From: JABCPH02 sp963524305 | Lineage (GTDB): Bacteria > Fusobacteriota > Fusobacteriia > Fusobacteriales > Leptotrichiaceae | Direction of reading: 5' to 3' | Assembly (NCBI GenBank): GCA_963524305.1 | Contig: CAURGH010000003.1 | Span: 1-64,000 of the forward strand | DNA length: 64,000 bases | In this document: positions 1 to 8,248 of the stretch, piece by piece | How positions within the stretch are numbered: the stretch's first letter is position 1 | Layout: each line of letters starts with the position of its first letter | Program-made: the position numbers and the translations under genes | The notes under the pieces: generated by a model | Told to the model about the DNA's origin: nothing | Databases searched by the model: none | Seen by the model: only the letters and a program-made list of their open reading frames with translations

Positions 1-30
1 TCCATTAATTGCTACTCTAGTTTTTGCCAT
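1..30 (-). CDS. gap: Start of probable glyceraldehyde-3-phosphate dehydrogenase (partial)
   Basis: Only the first ten codons are inside the window, read leftward from the ATG at 30: MAKTRVAING. This resembles the N-terminus of type I GAPDH, where a short beta strand leads into the NAD-binding GxGRIGR loop; that loop would lie beyond the edge. A perfect AGGAGGT ribosome site sits at 39-45, eight bases before the start, and a good sigma-70-type promoter lies at 91-119, so this is a real and probably well expressed gene. The identification rests on ten residues and the expression signals and stays tentative; another Rossmann-fold enzyme is possible. Confidence 0.55.
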   Translation of the reverse strand, partial: MAKTRVAING

Positions 31-90
31 TGTAACATACCTCCTAAAAATTTTATATATTTGTTAATATATTAATTATTTCGCACTAAA

Positions 91-119
91 AGTATAACAC
101 AAATTAGTTTACTTTTCAA
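91..119 (-). promoter_or_regulatory. Sigma-70-type promoter for the gap-like gene
   Basis: On the minus strand TTGAAA (119-114) and TATACT (96-91) are separated by exactly 17 bases, about 60 bases upstream of the start codon at 30. The sequence between here and 307 is AT-rich and shows no other convincing feature. Confidence 0.65.
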
Positions 120-307
120 TAGATTAAATATATTAATTTTCTTTTTATAAGTTATGCTGAAAACTCGATAAATCCTTATAAAATTTGTTCTAGTTATACA
201 TTTTTTATAGTAATTTTATGATTTTTTTATCTTTTTGCAATATTGAAAATTTATTTCCATAAAGTTTTTTTACAAATTTTTTATGAAATTTTTATAAAAT
301 TTGAAAA

Positions 308-440
308 TTATTTTTGTTTTATTGTACCTTTTCTTATGTATTTATTCCCATAAAACCCCCAAGCCAACTGCCCAGTCATCACAATTCAAATTAGTGACTC
401 GCAAATCATTACACCGAAATATCCTAATTTTGTCACAATT
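308..440 (-). pseudogene. Decayed 3' end of a second MATE transporter gene
   Basis: Bases 328-440 align almost without gaps to 3170-3285, the 3' end of the intact MATE gene downstream, at roughly 80 percent identity by eye. Read on the minus strand the fragment gives VTKLGYFGVMICESLI, a TGA stop, then IVMTGQLAWGFYGNKYIRK; the intact copy reads PKLGYFGVMICEPLIWIVMTG and onward. The stop replaces a Trp codon of the intact gene. Nothing of the upstream 400 codons is present: homology ends at about 440, just before the stop of the next gene at 446. It is a remnant of duplication and deletion and should not be functional. Confidence 0.8.
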
Positions 441-445
441 ATGTT

Positions 446-1183
446 CTAAATATAAAGTTTTTGTGTTTTTTCCCCTTTTTTTCTATTTTTCAAAATCAAA
501 TAAATAATTTCTAAAAATAACATTCCACTCCAAAATGTTAAATAAAATACCTTATCTTTCTTATACTTTGTTTCTAATTTTTTACTTAATTCCGAATTTA
601 AAGAAATATTTTCATCTAAATCTCCTGTTTTATCTAATTGATATTGATACAGAATTTCTTTTTTACTTCCAAATTTATCAACAAAGTACTCAGCATCCTG
701 TAATTTTATTTCTTTTAAACCTAATCTTTTTTCTAAAGTTTTCTCATCTAAGTTATACTCAATCTTATTACCGTTAATCAAAAAATATGTTTCCGGTTTG
801 ATACCGTATTTTCCTTCATAAGAATCTGTTTCCTCAATATAGCCAATCCAATTATTATTAATTTTAGATAATCCATCTAAATACAAAGTTATATCTTCAG
901 GCTTTGTCTTATCTACAAGTTTATAAACTTCATCTTCCGAATCCAAGCTTAAAGTTCTCTTTATCAAAAAATTTTTTGATATTTCAAGTTTGCTGTTACG
1001 GTTAACAGTATCATAAGGGAAACGGAGATACATAACAAATAATAATGACAAAATTGTAAATGCGATAAGAAAATTAAACTTTCGTTTTGAAACAAAAAAC
1101 CAGAAAGTTAATAAAATTAATATTGGAATTATAAAAGGGGATAACAAGACAAATCCCCAAGTTATATTTGTATCTGTAAGCAT
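446..1183 (-). CDS. Membrane protein of unknown function
   Basis: A 245-residue protein with two hydrophobic segments near the N-terminus (about 9-31 and 36-54), a charged region of about 155 residues, and a third hydrophobic segment near the C-terminus (about 214-232) followed by a basic tail. I do not recognise the family. The start is supported by an AAGGAG ribosome site seven bases upstream. The gene ends a few bases from the MATE remnant and begins 36 bases downstream of the MerR gene stop on the same strand, so it may be co-transcribed with that regulator. The soluble loop has no recognisable catalytic motif. Confidence 0.6.
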   Translation of the reverse strand: MLTDTNITWGFVLLSPFIIPILILLTFWFFVSKRKFNFLIAFTILSLLFVMYLRFPYDTVNRNSKLEISKNFLIKRTLSLDSEDEVYKLVDKTKPEDITLYLDGLSKINNNWIGYIEETDSYEGKYGIKPETYFLINGNKIEYNLDEKTLEKRLGLKEIKLQDAEYFVDKFGSKKEILYQYQLDKTGDLDENISLNSELSKKLETKYKKDKVFYLTFWSGMLFLEIIYLILKNRKKGEKTQKLYI

Positions 1184-1218
1184 ATTTACTCCTTAATTTT
1201 TATATATTTATAATCCTT

Positions 1219-1584
1219 TTATTTTTCAGAAATGCTTTTTAAATAATTCTCATAAATCTCAAGTTTATCATCAAGATTTTGTAAATATTTTTGCCACTTT
1301 TCAATTTCTATATTTACATATTTTTTATGATTTGTCAAAATTTTCATTCTTTCTTTTATCGTTCCGTTCCCTTCATATCGCAAATCTGAATATTTCTTAA
1401 TTTCACTCAATTTCATTCCCATGTCTTTTAATCTTTTTAACATTTTTATCCATTCAATATCAGTTTCATCATATATTCTTCTATTCTTTTCATCTCTTTT
1501 TACACGAAACAGGTCCTTTTTTTCATAAAACCTTATTGTATATGGAGTTAAGCCTGTTTTTTCTGAAAATTCCTTTATTTGCAT
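1219..1584 (-). CDS. MerR-family transcriptional regulator
   Basis: A 121-residue one-component regulator. Residues 1-70 form the winged helix-turn-helix typical of MerR proteins: it opens MQIKEFSEKTGLTPYTIRFY, followed by the basic RRIYDETDIEWI wing. Residues 80-117 are predicted to form the dimerisation coiled coil. There is no cysteine, so metal or thiol sensing through cysteine, as in MerR or CueR, is unlikely; it looks more like AdhR-type regulators that act next to dehydrogenases. It is divergent from the dehydrogenase at 1839, whose promoter has the stretched 19-bp spacer that MerR proteins act on. The effector is unknown. Confidence 0.9.
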   Translation of the reverse strand: MQIKEFSEKTGLTPYTIRFYEKKDLFRVKRDEKNRRIYDETDIEWIKMLKRLKDMGMKLSEIKKYSDLRYEGNGTIKERMKILTNHKKYVNIEIEKWQKYLQNLDDKLEIYENYLKSISEK

Positions 1585-1777
1585 TGTTCTATTTTTTCTC
1601 CTTCTCTTTATTATAACTAAAAATAATAGTTGAATATTAATTATAAATATTAAATCTTTTGGTTATTTTATATTATACTAAATATATGAAATGAAAACAA
1701 CTCAAATAAAAAATTTTGGAGGTAAAATAGAAACTTTGTTAGAAAAAATTAATTTGGGAAAATTTTTTAAAAAACGC

Positions 1778-1808
1778 TTGACTTATACTATACTCTAACT
1801 GTTATCCT
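1778..1808 (+). promoter_or_regulatory. MerR-type promoter/operator of the short-chain dehydrogenase
   Basis: TTGACT at 1778-1783 and TATCCT at 1803-1808 are separated by 19 bases instead of the usual 17. The stretch from about 1781 to 1800 is an imperfect dyad (about 14 of 20 positions symmetric). An overlong spacer carrying a dyad is the classic target of MerR activators, which untwist DNA so that polymerase can engage both hexamers. The regulator is encoded divergently next door. Confidence 0.7.
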
Positions 1809-1838
1809 TTATTTATCAAATTTATGGAGGTAATAACT

Positions 1839-2618
1839 ATGAAAACAAAATATACTGTTATAACAGGAGCAAGTTCGGGAATAGGAAGGGCTGTGGCTCT
1901 AAAATTCGCAGAAAGAAATAAAAATCTTATTCTGATTGCACGAAGAAAGAATTTACTAGAAGACCTAAAAAGCGAAATTTTGAAGAAAAATCCTAATTTG
2001 GACATTATTGTAATAGATTTTGACTTAACTGATGTCGGTAAAATCCCTGAACTATATTCAAAATTAAATAATTATCACATTGAAACTTTAATAAACAATG
2101 CTGGATTTGGAGTGTATAGCGATGTGAAAGATGAATCTCTTGATAAAATTACAGATATGATTCGTTTGAATGTAGAGGCATTGACTTTGCTCTCTTCTAT
2201 GTATATTCAGGATTATTACAATGAAAAAGGTTCGCAATTAATTAATATTTCTTCCGCAGGTGGCTATACAATAGTTCCAAAAGGGATTATTTACTGTGCC
2301 ACAAAATTTTACGTAAACGCCTTCACAGAAGGACTCGCACTAGAATTAAATCAAAATAACGCACAATTAAAAGCAAAAGTCCTAGCACCCGCTGCAACCA
2401 AAACTAACTTTGGAAATGTCGCAACTGGTAAAATTGATTTTAATTATGATAAATCTTATCCAAACTATCATACATCCGAAGAAATGGCAGATTTTCTCAT
2501 TCAACTTTACGAAAGCGACAAAACTGTCGGTTACATCAGCCGTGAAACTTTTGAATTTGACTTATCCGATGGATTTTTTCAAAATGCATTTAGTTCTAAA
2601 AATAATGTGAAATTTTAA
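1839..2618 (+). CDS. Short-chain dehydrogenase/reductase (SDR)
   Basis: A 259-residue classical SDR, probably a cytosolic NAD(P)H-dependent oxidoreductase acting on a carbonyl or alcohol. Visible signatures: cofactor loop TGASSGIG at 9-16, NNAG at 86-89, catalytic serine at 138-139, and Tyr152-x3-Lys156 in YCATK. Arg16-17 and the RR pair near 35 hint at NADPH, which is an inference. The start is ATG 1839: the upstream in-frame ATG at 1824 contains the GGAGG ribosome site itself. It stands alone behind a MerR-type promoter, which suggests induction by a reactive or toxic small molecule sensed by the neighbouring regulator. The substrate cannot be told from sequence. Confidence 0.9.
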   Translation: MKTKYTVITGASSGIGRAVALKFAERNKNLILIARRKNLLEDLKSEILKKNPNLDIIVIDFDLTDVGKIPELYSKLNNYHIETLINNAGFGVYSDVKDESLDKITDMIRLNVEALTLLSSMYIQDYYNEKGSQLINISSAGGYTIVPKGIIYCATKFYVNAFTEGLALELNQNNAQLKAKVLAPAATKTNFGNVATGKIDFNYDKSYPNYHTSEEMADFLIQLYESDKTVGYISRETFEFDLSDGFFQNAFSSKNNVKF

Positions 2619-2693
2619 ATATTAGTTTTTATTATTGATTTTCCTAAAAAAATATTATAAAATATACAAAAATTGTTATTTAGGAGTGATTTT

Positions 2694-3107
2694 ATGAAAA
2701 AAATTATATTTGCATTGTTTTTACTGACTTTTAGTTTAAGTTTTTCTAATTCTGATATTGACATAATATCCAAAGAGGTTTGGAGATGCCCTCATTCTGT
2801 TGACAGAACTTTTAAGGGGCTTACTTATATAAAATTTTTGAATGAAAATGGCAAGCCGTCTATTTCAGTTAGCATATTGGATAATCGTGCAGCATTAAAA
2901 ACAGGAAAAGTTTCGCTTGAACTTTCACAATTAGATTACGAAGTAAAAGAAAATGAAAATTCTATTTATTTTACAAACTTAAATGATAAAACACAAGTTT
3001 TTTCAGATTACAAATTATCTTATTCATTTGATAAAAAAAATAGACTTAAAATAGATTTATATCGTATTTCAGATAACAAAAAACTTTGCAGTCTTATAAC
3101 AAATTAA
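2694..3107 (+). CDS. Small exported protein of unknown function
   Basis: A 137-residue protein whose first 18-20 residues (MKKIIFALFLLTFSLSFS) form a standard signal peptide; the remainder is soluble and beta-rich in character, with one cysteine in WRCPHS and one near the C-terminus. These could form a disulfide in the periplasm. The ATG at 2694 is preferred because TAGGAG lies just upstream; a TTG further up would put the ribosome site inside the gene. I do not recognise the family. It converges on the MATE gene with a shared terminator between them. Confidence 0.65.
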   Translation: MKKIIFALFLLTFSLSFSNSDIDIISKEVWRCPHSVDRTFKGLTYIKFLNENGKPSISVSILDNRAALKTGKVSLELSQLDYEVKENENSIYFTNLNDKTQVFSDYKLSYSFDKKNRLKIDLYRISDNKKLCSLITN

Positions 3108-3120
3108 CTTTTTATAAATA

Positions 3121-3160
3121 ATAAAAACAGGACATCATTTTAACAATGCCCTGTTTTTAT
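3121..3160. terminator. Bidirectional intrinsic terminator
   Basis: ATAAAAACAGG at 3121-3131 pairs with CCTGTTTTTAT at 3150-3160, extended by three more pairs past one mismatch, with a loop of about ten bases. A-rich and T-rich flanks allow termination in both directions between the convergent genes at 2694 and 4509. Confidence 0.8.
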
Positions 3161-4509
3161 TATTTTATTTTTTTCCTAATGTACTCATTCCTATAAAACG
3201 CCCAAATCAATTGTCCCGTCATCACAATCCAAATAAGCGGCTCGCAAATCATTACACCAAAATATCCCAACTTTGGCACAATAAAAATCACAAAGATTAT
3301 TTTCCCTAAGAATTCAATTACACTTGAAACAAGCGGAACTACTTTTTCTCCAAGTGCTTGCAAGGAATGCCTTAAATTAAATAAAACTCCCAATATTGCA
3401 AAAAACGGTGAAGCTATTTTTAAGTAAGTCGATCCATTATACAAAACTACTTGAGAACTCGATCCTGACATTAATCGAATCATATTTTTTGAAAATAGGT
3501 ATACAAAAACTGTAATTCCAATAGCAAAAATTATATCTAGCATATTTGCATAAAATACTCCTTTTCTAATTCTATCTACCCTGTCCGCTCCTTTATTTTG
3601 AGATACAAAAGTAGCTAATGCGAGTGCCATTGTTGTCAGTGGAATGTTGCAAAATCCCATTAATTTCCTTGCCGAAGTGTGTCCAGCGATGATTAAATAA
3701 CCAAATCCATTTATTGCGTATTGTAAAATTAGTGATCCTGTTAGTACAATTGCAATCATTAATCCCATTGATATTCCTTGTCCGAGCAATTCTCTGTATA
3801 ATTTTGCGTCGAATCGGAAATGTTTTTTTCTTGGGATTAAAATTGGTTCTTTTATGTAAATGTAAATTACGCTTAAAATTACAGATATTACTTGTGCGAT
3901 AACAGTTGCGACTGCTGCACCACCAATCCCCATTTTAAGGGAAGTTATGAAATAAATATCAAGAAAAATATTCAAAATTGAGGCAATTACTAAAAATACA
4001 AGCGACATAAAACTGTTTCCGATTGCTCTCAAAAGTCCTGATGACAAGTTATAGGAAAAAGTTACTCCTATGAACATTGTTATAATATTTATGTATTCAA
4101 ATGCTTCATTTATGATATTTTCAGGTGTATGTAAAATTTTTAGCAACGGCATTAAAATAAATCTTGATAAAATCATCACGGCAATTGTTACCATAAGTCC
4201 AATAACAATCGAACCTGCAACCGATTTTTTCAAAAGATTTTTATTATTCGCTCCGTAACTTCTCGCTGCAACCATACTAAGTCCATTCCCAATTCCAAGT
4301 GCAAAACCGAAAATTAGCTCAAAAATTGCTGCTGAGGCCCCAATTGCTGCAAGTGAATTGTCTCCTAAAGTATGTCCAACAATAGCAATGTCCGCCATAT
4401 TGTAAAGTTGCTGAAAAATATTTGACACTAAAATTGGTATTGAAAAAATCAATAGTGATTTCAAAATGTTGTCGTTTATTAAATCAACAGAAAAATTAAA
4501 TTTTTTCAT
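3160..4509 (-). CDS. MATE-family multidrug/sodium antiporter
   Basis: A 449-residue polytopic protein, the usual length for MATE transporters, with about twelve hydrophobic segments in two homologous halves. The N-terminus carries the typical IPILVSNIFQQLYNMADIAI stretch, and the second half has an equivalent segment near ILGVLFNLRHSLQALG. MATE proteins sit in the inner membrane and expel cationic compounds in exchange for sodium or protons; the actual substrate is unknown. A remnant of a close paralogue lies at 308-440, so a tandem or nearby copy once existed. The gene is transcribed alone and stops inside the shared terminator. Confidence 0.92.
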   Translation of the reverse strand: MKKFNFSVDLINDNILKSLLIFSIPILVSNIFQQLYNMADIAIVGHTLGDNSLAAIGASAAIFELIFGFALGIGNGLSMVAARSYGANNKNLLKKSVAGSIVIGLMVTIAVMILSRFILMPLLKILHTPENIINEAFEYINIITMFIGVTFSYNLSSGLLRAIGNSFMSLVFLVIASILNIFLDIYFITSLKMGIGGAAVATVIAQVISVILSVIYIYIKEPILIPRKKHFRFDAKLYRELLGQGISMGLMIAIVLTGSLILQYAINGFGYLIIAGHTSARKLMGFCNIPLTTMALALATFVSQNKGADRVDRIRKGVFYANMLDIIFAIGITVFVYLFSKNMIRLMSGSSSQVVLYNGSTYLKIASPFFAILGVLFNLRHSLQALGEKVVPLVSSVIEFLGKIIFVIFIVPKLGYFGVMICEPLIWIVMTGQLIWAFYRNEYIRKKIK

Positions 4510-4585
4510 TTTTCTCCTTTCTTTAATTTTAATTATTCTTTATCTATCGTTATTCTGTAAAATTATTTATCTCAACTAATAAAAA

Positions 4586-5824
4586 TTATTTTTCTAAAAA
4601 GTCTTTCATATCAGTAAAAATAGGTATTTCCAATTCAACTTCCTCTTTACTCGCAGGATGTGTAAATTTTACCTTGTAAGCATGTAAAAATTGTCTATTT
4701 ATCCCAAGCTCTTTATTTAAGCCATTTCCATAAAGCTCATCCCCAACAATTGTGTGCCCAATCGATTTCAAATGCACACGAATTTGGTGCGTTCTTCCCG
4801 TAAAAAGCTCACATTCCACAAGCGTCACATTTTTTTCAGGATAAGTTTTCAACACTTTTACAGCCGTTTTCGCATACTGACCTCTCTCGTCAATAATTCT
4901 CTCCAAATTATCGCCATCTCGAAAAATCCGTCTTTCGATAATTATTTTATTTGTTCCATTTTTTTCCAAAATTTCATTATTAAAATCATTTTCATCTTTC
5001 AAATTTAAATTATATTTTGTATTTTTGCTGTCAAAATCTATATTTTTATTTATTTTAAAATTTATATTTTCAAAATTACTTTTACTTTCCAGATTTAAAT
5101 TGTTATTTTCTTTTTTACTGTCAAAATTTATATTTTCTCCAATTTTGTTATCTTTATTTTCAAAATTTGAATTATTTTCAATTTTCTCAATTTCATCATA
5201 CTTTTTCATTTTTCCCAAATTAACTTTTTCAACTTCAGCTTTCAAATTTTCTTTCTCAAAATCCTGAATTTTATGATCTTCCCCATCTTTTACCAATTCA
5301 TCTTTAATTCTAAAAATTTCTTCATCATCAATAATTCCATTCACAATCGCCAAATATTTTTTCTCAAAAATTGAAAAATTTTGCAAAAATGCCTGTGCAA
5401 AACTGTTTTTCGCAATAATAATCAATCCAGATGTATTCATATCAAGTCTATTATAGAATCGCGGCACTCTCACTTCACCATATTTTTCCAAAAAATGATT
5501 CACAATCCCATTTGCCAAAGTAAAATCAACCTTCTTCTGTGTCGGATGTGTCAACAAAAACGGCTCCTTATTCACAACCAAAATATCTTCATCTTCAAAC
5601 ACAATATCAAGTGGCAATTTAATCGGCTTAATATCAGTACCTTTCTTCTTCTCCACAACCTTCAAATTTCCATGCGACGGCAATTTTTTCGTAAGCCTAA
5701 CCTGTTTCCCATTCAAAAAAACTTCCACATTTCTCAAACTTCTCCCCGAATAATTCTGCACTTCTCGCAAATACTGGGAAATTTTCATTCTCTGATGTTC
5801 CTTCTCAATCCTAAATTTTTTCAA
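4586..5824 (-). CDS. RluA-family pseudouridine synthase with a large repetitive insert
   Basis: A 412-residue enzyme that isomerises uridine to pseudouridine in rRNA or tRNA. An S4-like RNA-binding region covers about residues 10-60. The catalytic motif NRLDMNTSG lies at 125-133 with Asp128 as the nucleophile; the second core motif FTGRTHQIRVH is at 341-351. The usual first histidine of HRLD is Asn. Family members are usually about 300 residues; the excess is a low-complexity Asn/Lys/Glu/Phe block at about 180-292, inserted between core strands and containing two 30-residue repeats. Because catalytic motifs on both sides are intact and in frame, the enzyme is probably active. Which RluA subtype and target base it serves is not clear. 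Confidence 0.88.
   Translation of the reverse strand: MKKFRIEKEHQRMKISQYLREVQNYSGRSLRNVEVFLNGKQVRLTKKLPSHGNLKVVEKKKGTDIKPIKLPLDIVFEDEDILVVNKEPFLLTHPTQKKVDFTLANGIVNHFLEKYGEVRVPRFYNRLDMNTSGLIIIAKNSFAQAFLQNFSIFEKKYLAIVNGIIDDEEIFRIKDELVKDGEDHKIQDFEKENLKAEVEKVNLGKMKKYDEIEKIENNSNFENKDNKIGENINFDSKKENNNLNLESKSNFENINFKINKNIDFDSKNTKYNLNLKDENDFNNEILEKNGTNKIIIERRIFRDGDNLERIIDERGQYAKTAVKVLKTYPEKNVTLVECELFTGRTHQIRVHLKSIGHTIVGDELYGNGLNKELGINRQFLHAYKVKFTHPASKEEVELEIPIFTDMKDFLEK
4985..5164 (-). repeat. Two 90-bp in-frame tandem repeats inside the pseudouridine synthase gene
   Basis: Residues 221-250 and 251-280 of the synthase line up with a period of exactly 30 residues: both begin FEN, both carry an FDSK block about 14 residues in, then a YNLNL or NNLNL block, and end in an acidic or polar stretch before the next F-N. 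A partial third unit starts at 281. The repeats have diverged at many positions, so the duplication is not recent. Confidence 0.7.
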
Positions 5825-5868
5825 TATTTATGCACTTCCTTTTTTATTACTTCCAATTTTTTTTGCTT

Positions 5869-6546
5869 TCAAAATCGCCAAAATTTTTTAATAAATAAAT
5901 TTTTATTTTTCAAAATTACAATCAATTTCCCACTTTCAAATTCAATACTTGCCTCATTTTCACAAATCACATTACTCACAAGCCGGGAACTTTCCCTTTT
6001 TACATCAATCCCATCAGTCTCAAACTTAAATCCCTTAAGCGTCAACTTTTCCACATTTTTACTAATCGGAACAATCGAAAATTCAAAGTTTTTTTTATTT
6101 TTTAAGACAAACGATTTTTCTGCATAAAAAATTTCTTCATCTTCTAGCAAAAATACAAGATTTTTATATTTTTCCAGTAAAAATAAATTACTCAAAGTCA
6201 TATCTAGCCTATTCCCAAGCCCACCAACGACAAATATTTTCTCTACAAAATCCTCATTTCCCAAAATTTTATTAATTTCTTCCAAAATTAATTCAAAATC
6301 AGTAAAATCTTTATCTCGTGGAAATTTTTTTATCAAAACATTTTTACTTTTATAATATTCCAAAACTCGTTTCTCAATCGAATCTAAATCCCCAATAATC
6401 ATTTCAGGAACCTTCCCATATCGAAACGCAAAATTTGCTCCACCATCCGCACAAAAGCAAATCACATCTTTTGAAATCAATCTATCCATAAATTCCTGCG
6501 AATATTTATATTCTCCATTCAAAAAAATCACAAATTTTTTCCTCAT
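5869..6546 (-). CDS. thiN: Thiamine pyrophosphokinase
   Basis: A 225-residue enzyme that transfers pyrophosphate from ATP to thiamine, giving thiamine pyrophosphate. Family signatures are present: FLNGE near the N-terminus, ADGGAN at 33-38, GDLDS at 52-56 and KDFTD at 79-83, the acidic residues that bind magnesium and ATP. The C-terminal half is beta-rich, as in the thiamine-binding domain. ATG 6546 is chosen because GGAGAG precedes it; an upstream TTG would place that site inside the gene. It is followed after 44 bases by the RluA-type gene on the same strand, so the two are probably co-transcribed from the promoter at 6581-6609. Confidence 0.9.
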   Translation of the reverse strand: MRKKFVIFLNGEYKYSQEFMDRLISKDVICFCADGGANFAFRYGKVPEMIIGDLDSIEKRVLEYYKSKNVLIKKFPRDKDFTDFELILEEINKILGNEDFVEKIFVVGGLGNRLDMTLSNLFLLEKYKNLVFLLEDEEIFYAEKSFVLKNKKNFEFSIVPISKNVEKLTLKGFKFETDGIDVKRESSRLVSNVICENEASIEFESGKLIVILKNKNLFIKKFWRF

Positions 6547-6580
6547 TTTTCTCTCCAAACTTCAAATTTTCTGTTTTAAT

Positions 6581-6609
6581 ATTATACTGGTTTATTTAAT
6601 TATTTACAA
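6581..6609 (-). promoter_or_regulatory. Sigma-70-type promoter for thiN and the pseudouridine synthase gene
   Basis: On the minus strand TTGTAA (6609-6604) and a perfect TATAAT (6586-6581) are 17 bases apart, about 35 bases before the thiN start codon. No TPP riboswitch-like sequence is visible in the short leader. Confidence 0.7.
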
Positions 6610-6671
6610 GACAAAAGTTGAACTTAAAATATTAAAACTTTTATTTTTAATTACAATAAATAATCTATAAC

Positions 6672-6710
6672 AAAAAAAGAGCTGTAAATAACACAAGTTA
6701 TCCACAACTC
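6672..6710 (-). terminator. Intrinsic terminator of the YfcE-type phosphodiesterase gene
   Basis: On the minus strand a 14-pair stem (6697-6710 with 6679-6692, including some G-U pairs) closes a four-base loop and is followed by seven T residues. The stem happens to contain a TTATCCACA sequence, which here is part of the hairpin. Confidence 0.8.
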
Positions 6711-6725
6711 CTCATCTCTAATTAT

Positions 6726-7175
6726 TTAATCCAAAACTTTTTGTATGAAATCTCTTCCATCGTATATTACGTATTTTTTATCTTGCAATGCTCCTGGATT
6801 AACGTAAGTAGTTCCATCTTTTTCTGCTAAATACTCTCTGTGAGTATGCCCGAAAATACAAATATCAGCATTTTCTTCTCTTGCTTTTTTTTCAAGCTCA
6901 TTTAAATTCGTTTTTACTCCATAAAGATGTCCGTGAGTTAAAAATACTTTTCTACCCATTAAATCAAAAATTCTAACATCTTTAGCATCATCATCATCAT
7001 AGTCTGTATTTCCACGAACATATGCAAATGGAATCTTATGATGCATCAATGATATATTTAATGCATCTACACTGTGATCTCCAGCAAATATAACAATTTC
7101 TGGCTGTTCTAATTCCATTACATCTTGGAAATAATCCAATTTCCCATGACTATCTGAACAAATTAAAACTTTCAT
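6726..7175 (-). CDS. YfcE/MJ0936-type metallophosphodiesterase
   Basis: A 149-residue calcineurin-like phosphoesterase of the small YfcE class. All five metal-binding blocks are visible in order: CSDSHG at 6-11, FAGDHS, VRGNTD, LTHGHLYG and FGHTHRE, supplying the Asp, Asn and His ligands of a dinuclear metal centre. Such proteins are cytosolic phosphodiesterases, active on bis-pNPP in vitro; their natural substrates are poorly known. The start has a GGAGAGA ribosome site. The 292-base spacer upstream (7176-7467) carries a TATAAT at 7220-7225 on the minus strand with no convincing -35, and otherwise only AT-rich sequence. It is the only gene of its unit. Confidence 0.92.
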   Translation of the reverse strand: MKVLICSDSHGKLDYFQDVMELEQPEIVIFAGDHSVDALNISLMHHKIPFAYVRGNTDYDDDDAKDVRIFDLMGRKVFLTHGHLYGVKTNLNELEKKAREENADICIFGHTHREYLAEKDGTTYVNPGALQDKKYVIYDGRDFIQKVLD

Positions 7176-7467
7176 TTATGTCCTCTCTCCTTCTAATTTT
7201 TTATTTTCTCATTTTTTATATTATACTAGTTTCATCTTAATTTTATCTTAAAAATCATATGACAAAATACATAATTTTCTATTAAAAATAATATAACTTC
7301 TTTTTATCTAGATTTTTTTATTATTTTTAATATTTTTTTAAACAATCATCCTCAATAAAAAACAAACAATTAATATCTAGTAATTATTATCAAATCAATA
7401 ATTTTAAGGTTTTAAGTACTTACTAGAGAGAGTATAAGAACTTTCATTCAATATTAAATCGAAAAAA

Positions 7468-8223
7468 TTAATCAATAAAAATCGGTTTTTTAATATTTTC
7501 TAAAATTCTTACTCCTAATTTCCCAGTAATTCTTTCAACCATTACTGTGTATCTCAAATCTCCCATCAAAATCATATCGTAATCTTTTGATGTTTCCATA
7601 ATTGTTTTAAAAGGATCTCCTTTTTTGTGAATCAAATTGTAATTTTCTCCAAATCTTTCTGACAAATTATCTTCCAAATCCACATTTACCCGCAAAACAT
7701 CAACTTTTTGTTCATGAAATATGTTATAAAATGTAAATAATGTCTTATTTGCATTGTAAGCTCCGTCATCTAACAATAATAAGTTATCTAACTTAAATTC
7801 AAGCTGATTAGGCAATATTATTAAAGGCTTGTAAACACTTCTCATAATATCCTTCAAAATAGAAGTTACCTTATCATTTTTTACGACAACTAACATATCA
7901 TATTTTTTCAACTCTTCTAAAGCAATTTCAACAGTTTCTCCTTCTTTGCTATAAACATTTGAAAGATCTGGTGTTGTTAACTCTCTTATGTGTCTAAAAG
8001 TTTTTTCTTCTAATTCTTTGTATTCCTTGAATGCATAGTTTGCCCCCACATTAATTCCAATTCCCTCTACTGCAATTGGAAATATTTCATATTTCAATAT
8101 ATCCTTAACATAAAGACCTTCTGTTTCTATTCCATATTTTTTTTTAAACACTTTAGCAAATTCTACCAAAGGTTCAACTTCATTTTCTGCAGTAATTAAA
8201 AATAATGCTTTTTTCGATAACAT
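7468..8223 (-). CDS. Universal stress protein-like (UspA-superfamily) protein
   Basis: A 251-residue protein that looks like two diverged Usp/Rossmann-like halves. The first begins KKALFLITAENEVEPLVEFAKVF and the second near DNLLLLDDGAYNANKTL; each has a core strand followed by an amphipathic helix, and the second ends in a DMILMGDL strand. The usual ATP-binding G-2x-G-9x-G(S/T) motif is not clear, so nucleotide binding is uncertain. It follows gyrA after only 25 bases and is probably its operon partner. Function is unknown; Usp proteins are generally cytosolic and linked to stress survival. Confidence 0.65.
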   Translation of the reverse strand: MLSKKALFLITAENEVEPLVEFAKVFKKKYGIETEGLYVKDILKYEIFPIAVEGIGINVGANYAFKEYKELEEKTFRHIRELTTPDLSNVYSKEGETVEIALEELKKYDMLVVVKNDKVTSILKDIMRSVYKPLIILPNQLEFKLDNLLLLDDGAYNANKTLFTFYNIFHEQKVDVLRVNVDLEDNLSERFGENYNLIHKKGDPFKTIMETSKDYDMILMGDLRYTVMVERITGKLGVRILENIKKPIFID

Positions 8224-8248
8224 TTAGATCACTTCCTTTTTTACTTAT

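Noticed and set aside
301..507. Plus-strand frame of 68 codons at the left end
   Set aside because: It lies antisense to the MATE remnant and the tail of the membrane-protein gene; start lacks a ribosome site.
4985..5164. CRISPR-like array suggested by repeated T-rich units
   Set aside because: The repeats are coding, diverged and in frame with a 90-base period, without constant repeats and unique spacers.
6698..6706. Perfect TTATCCACA outside the origin
   Set aside because: It forms one arm of an intrinsic terminator hairpin and stands alone, so origin function is unlikely.
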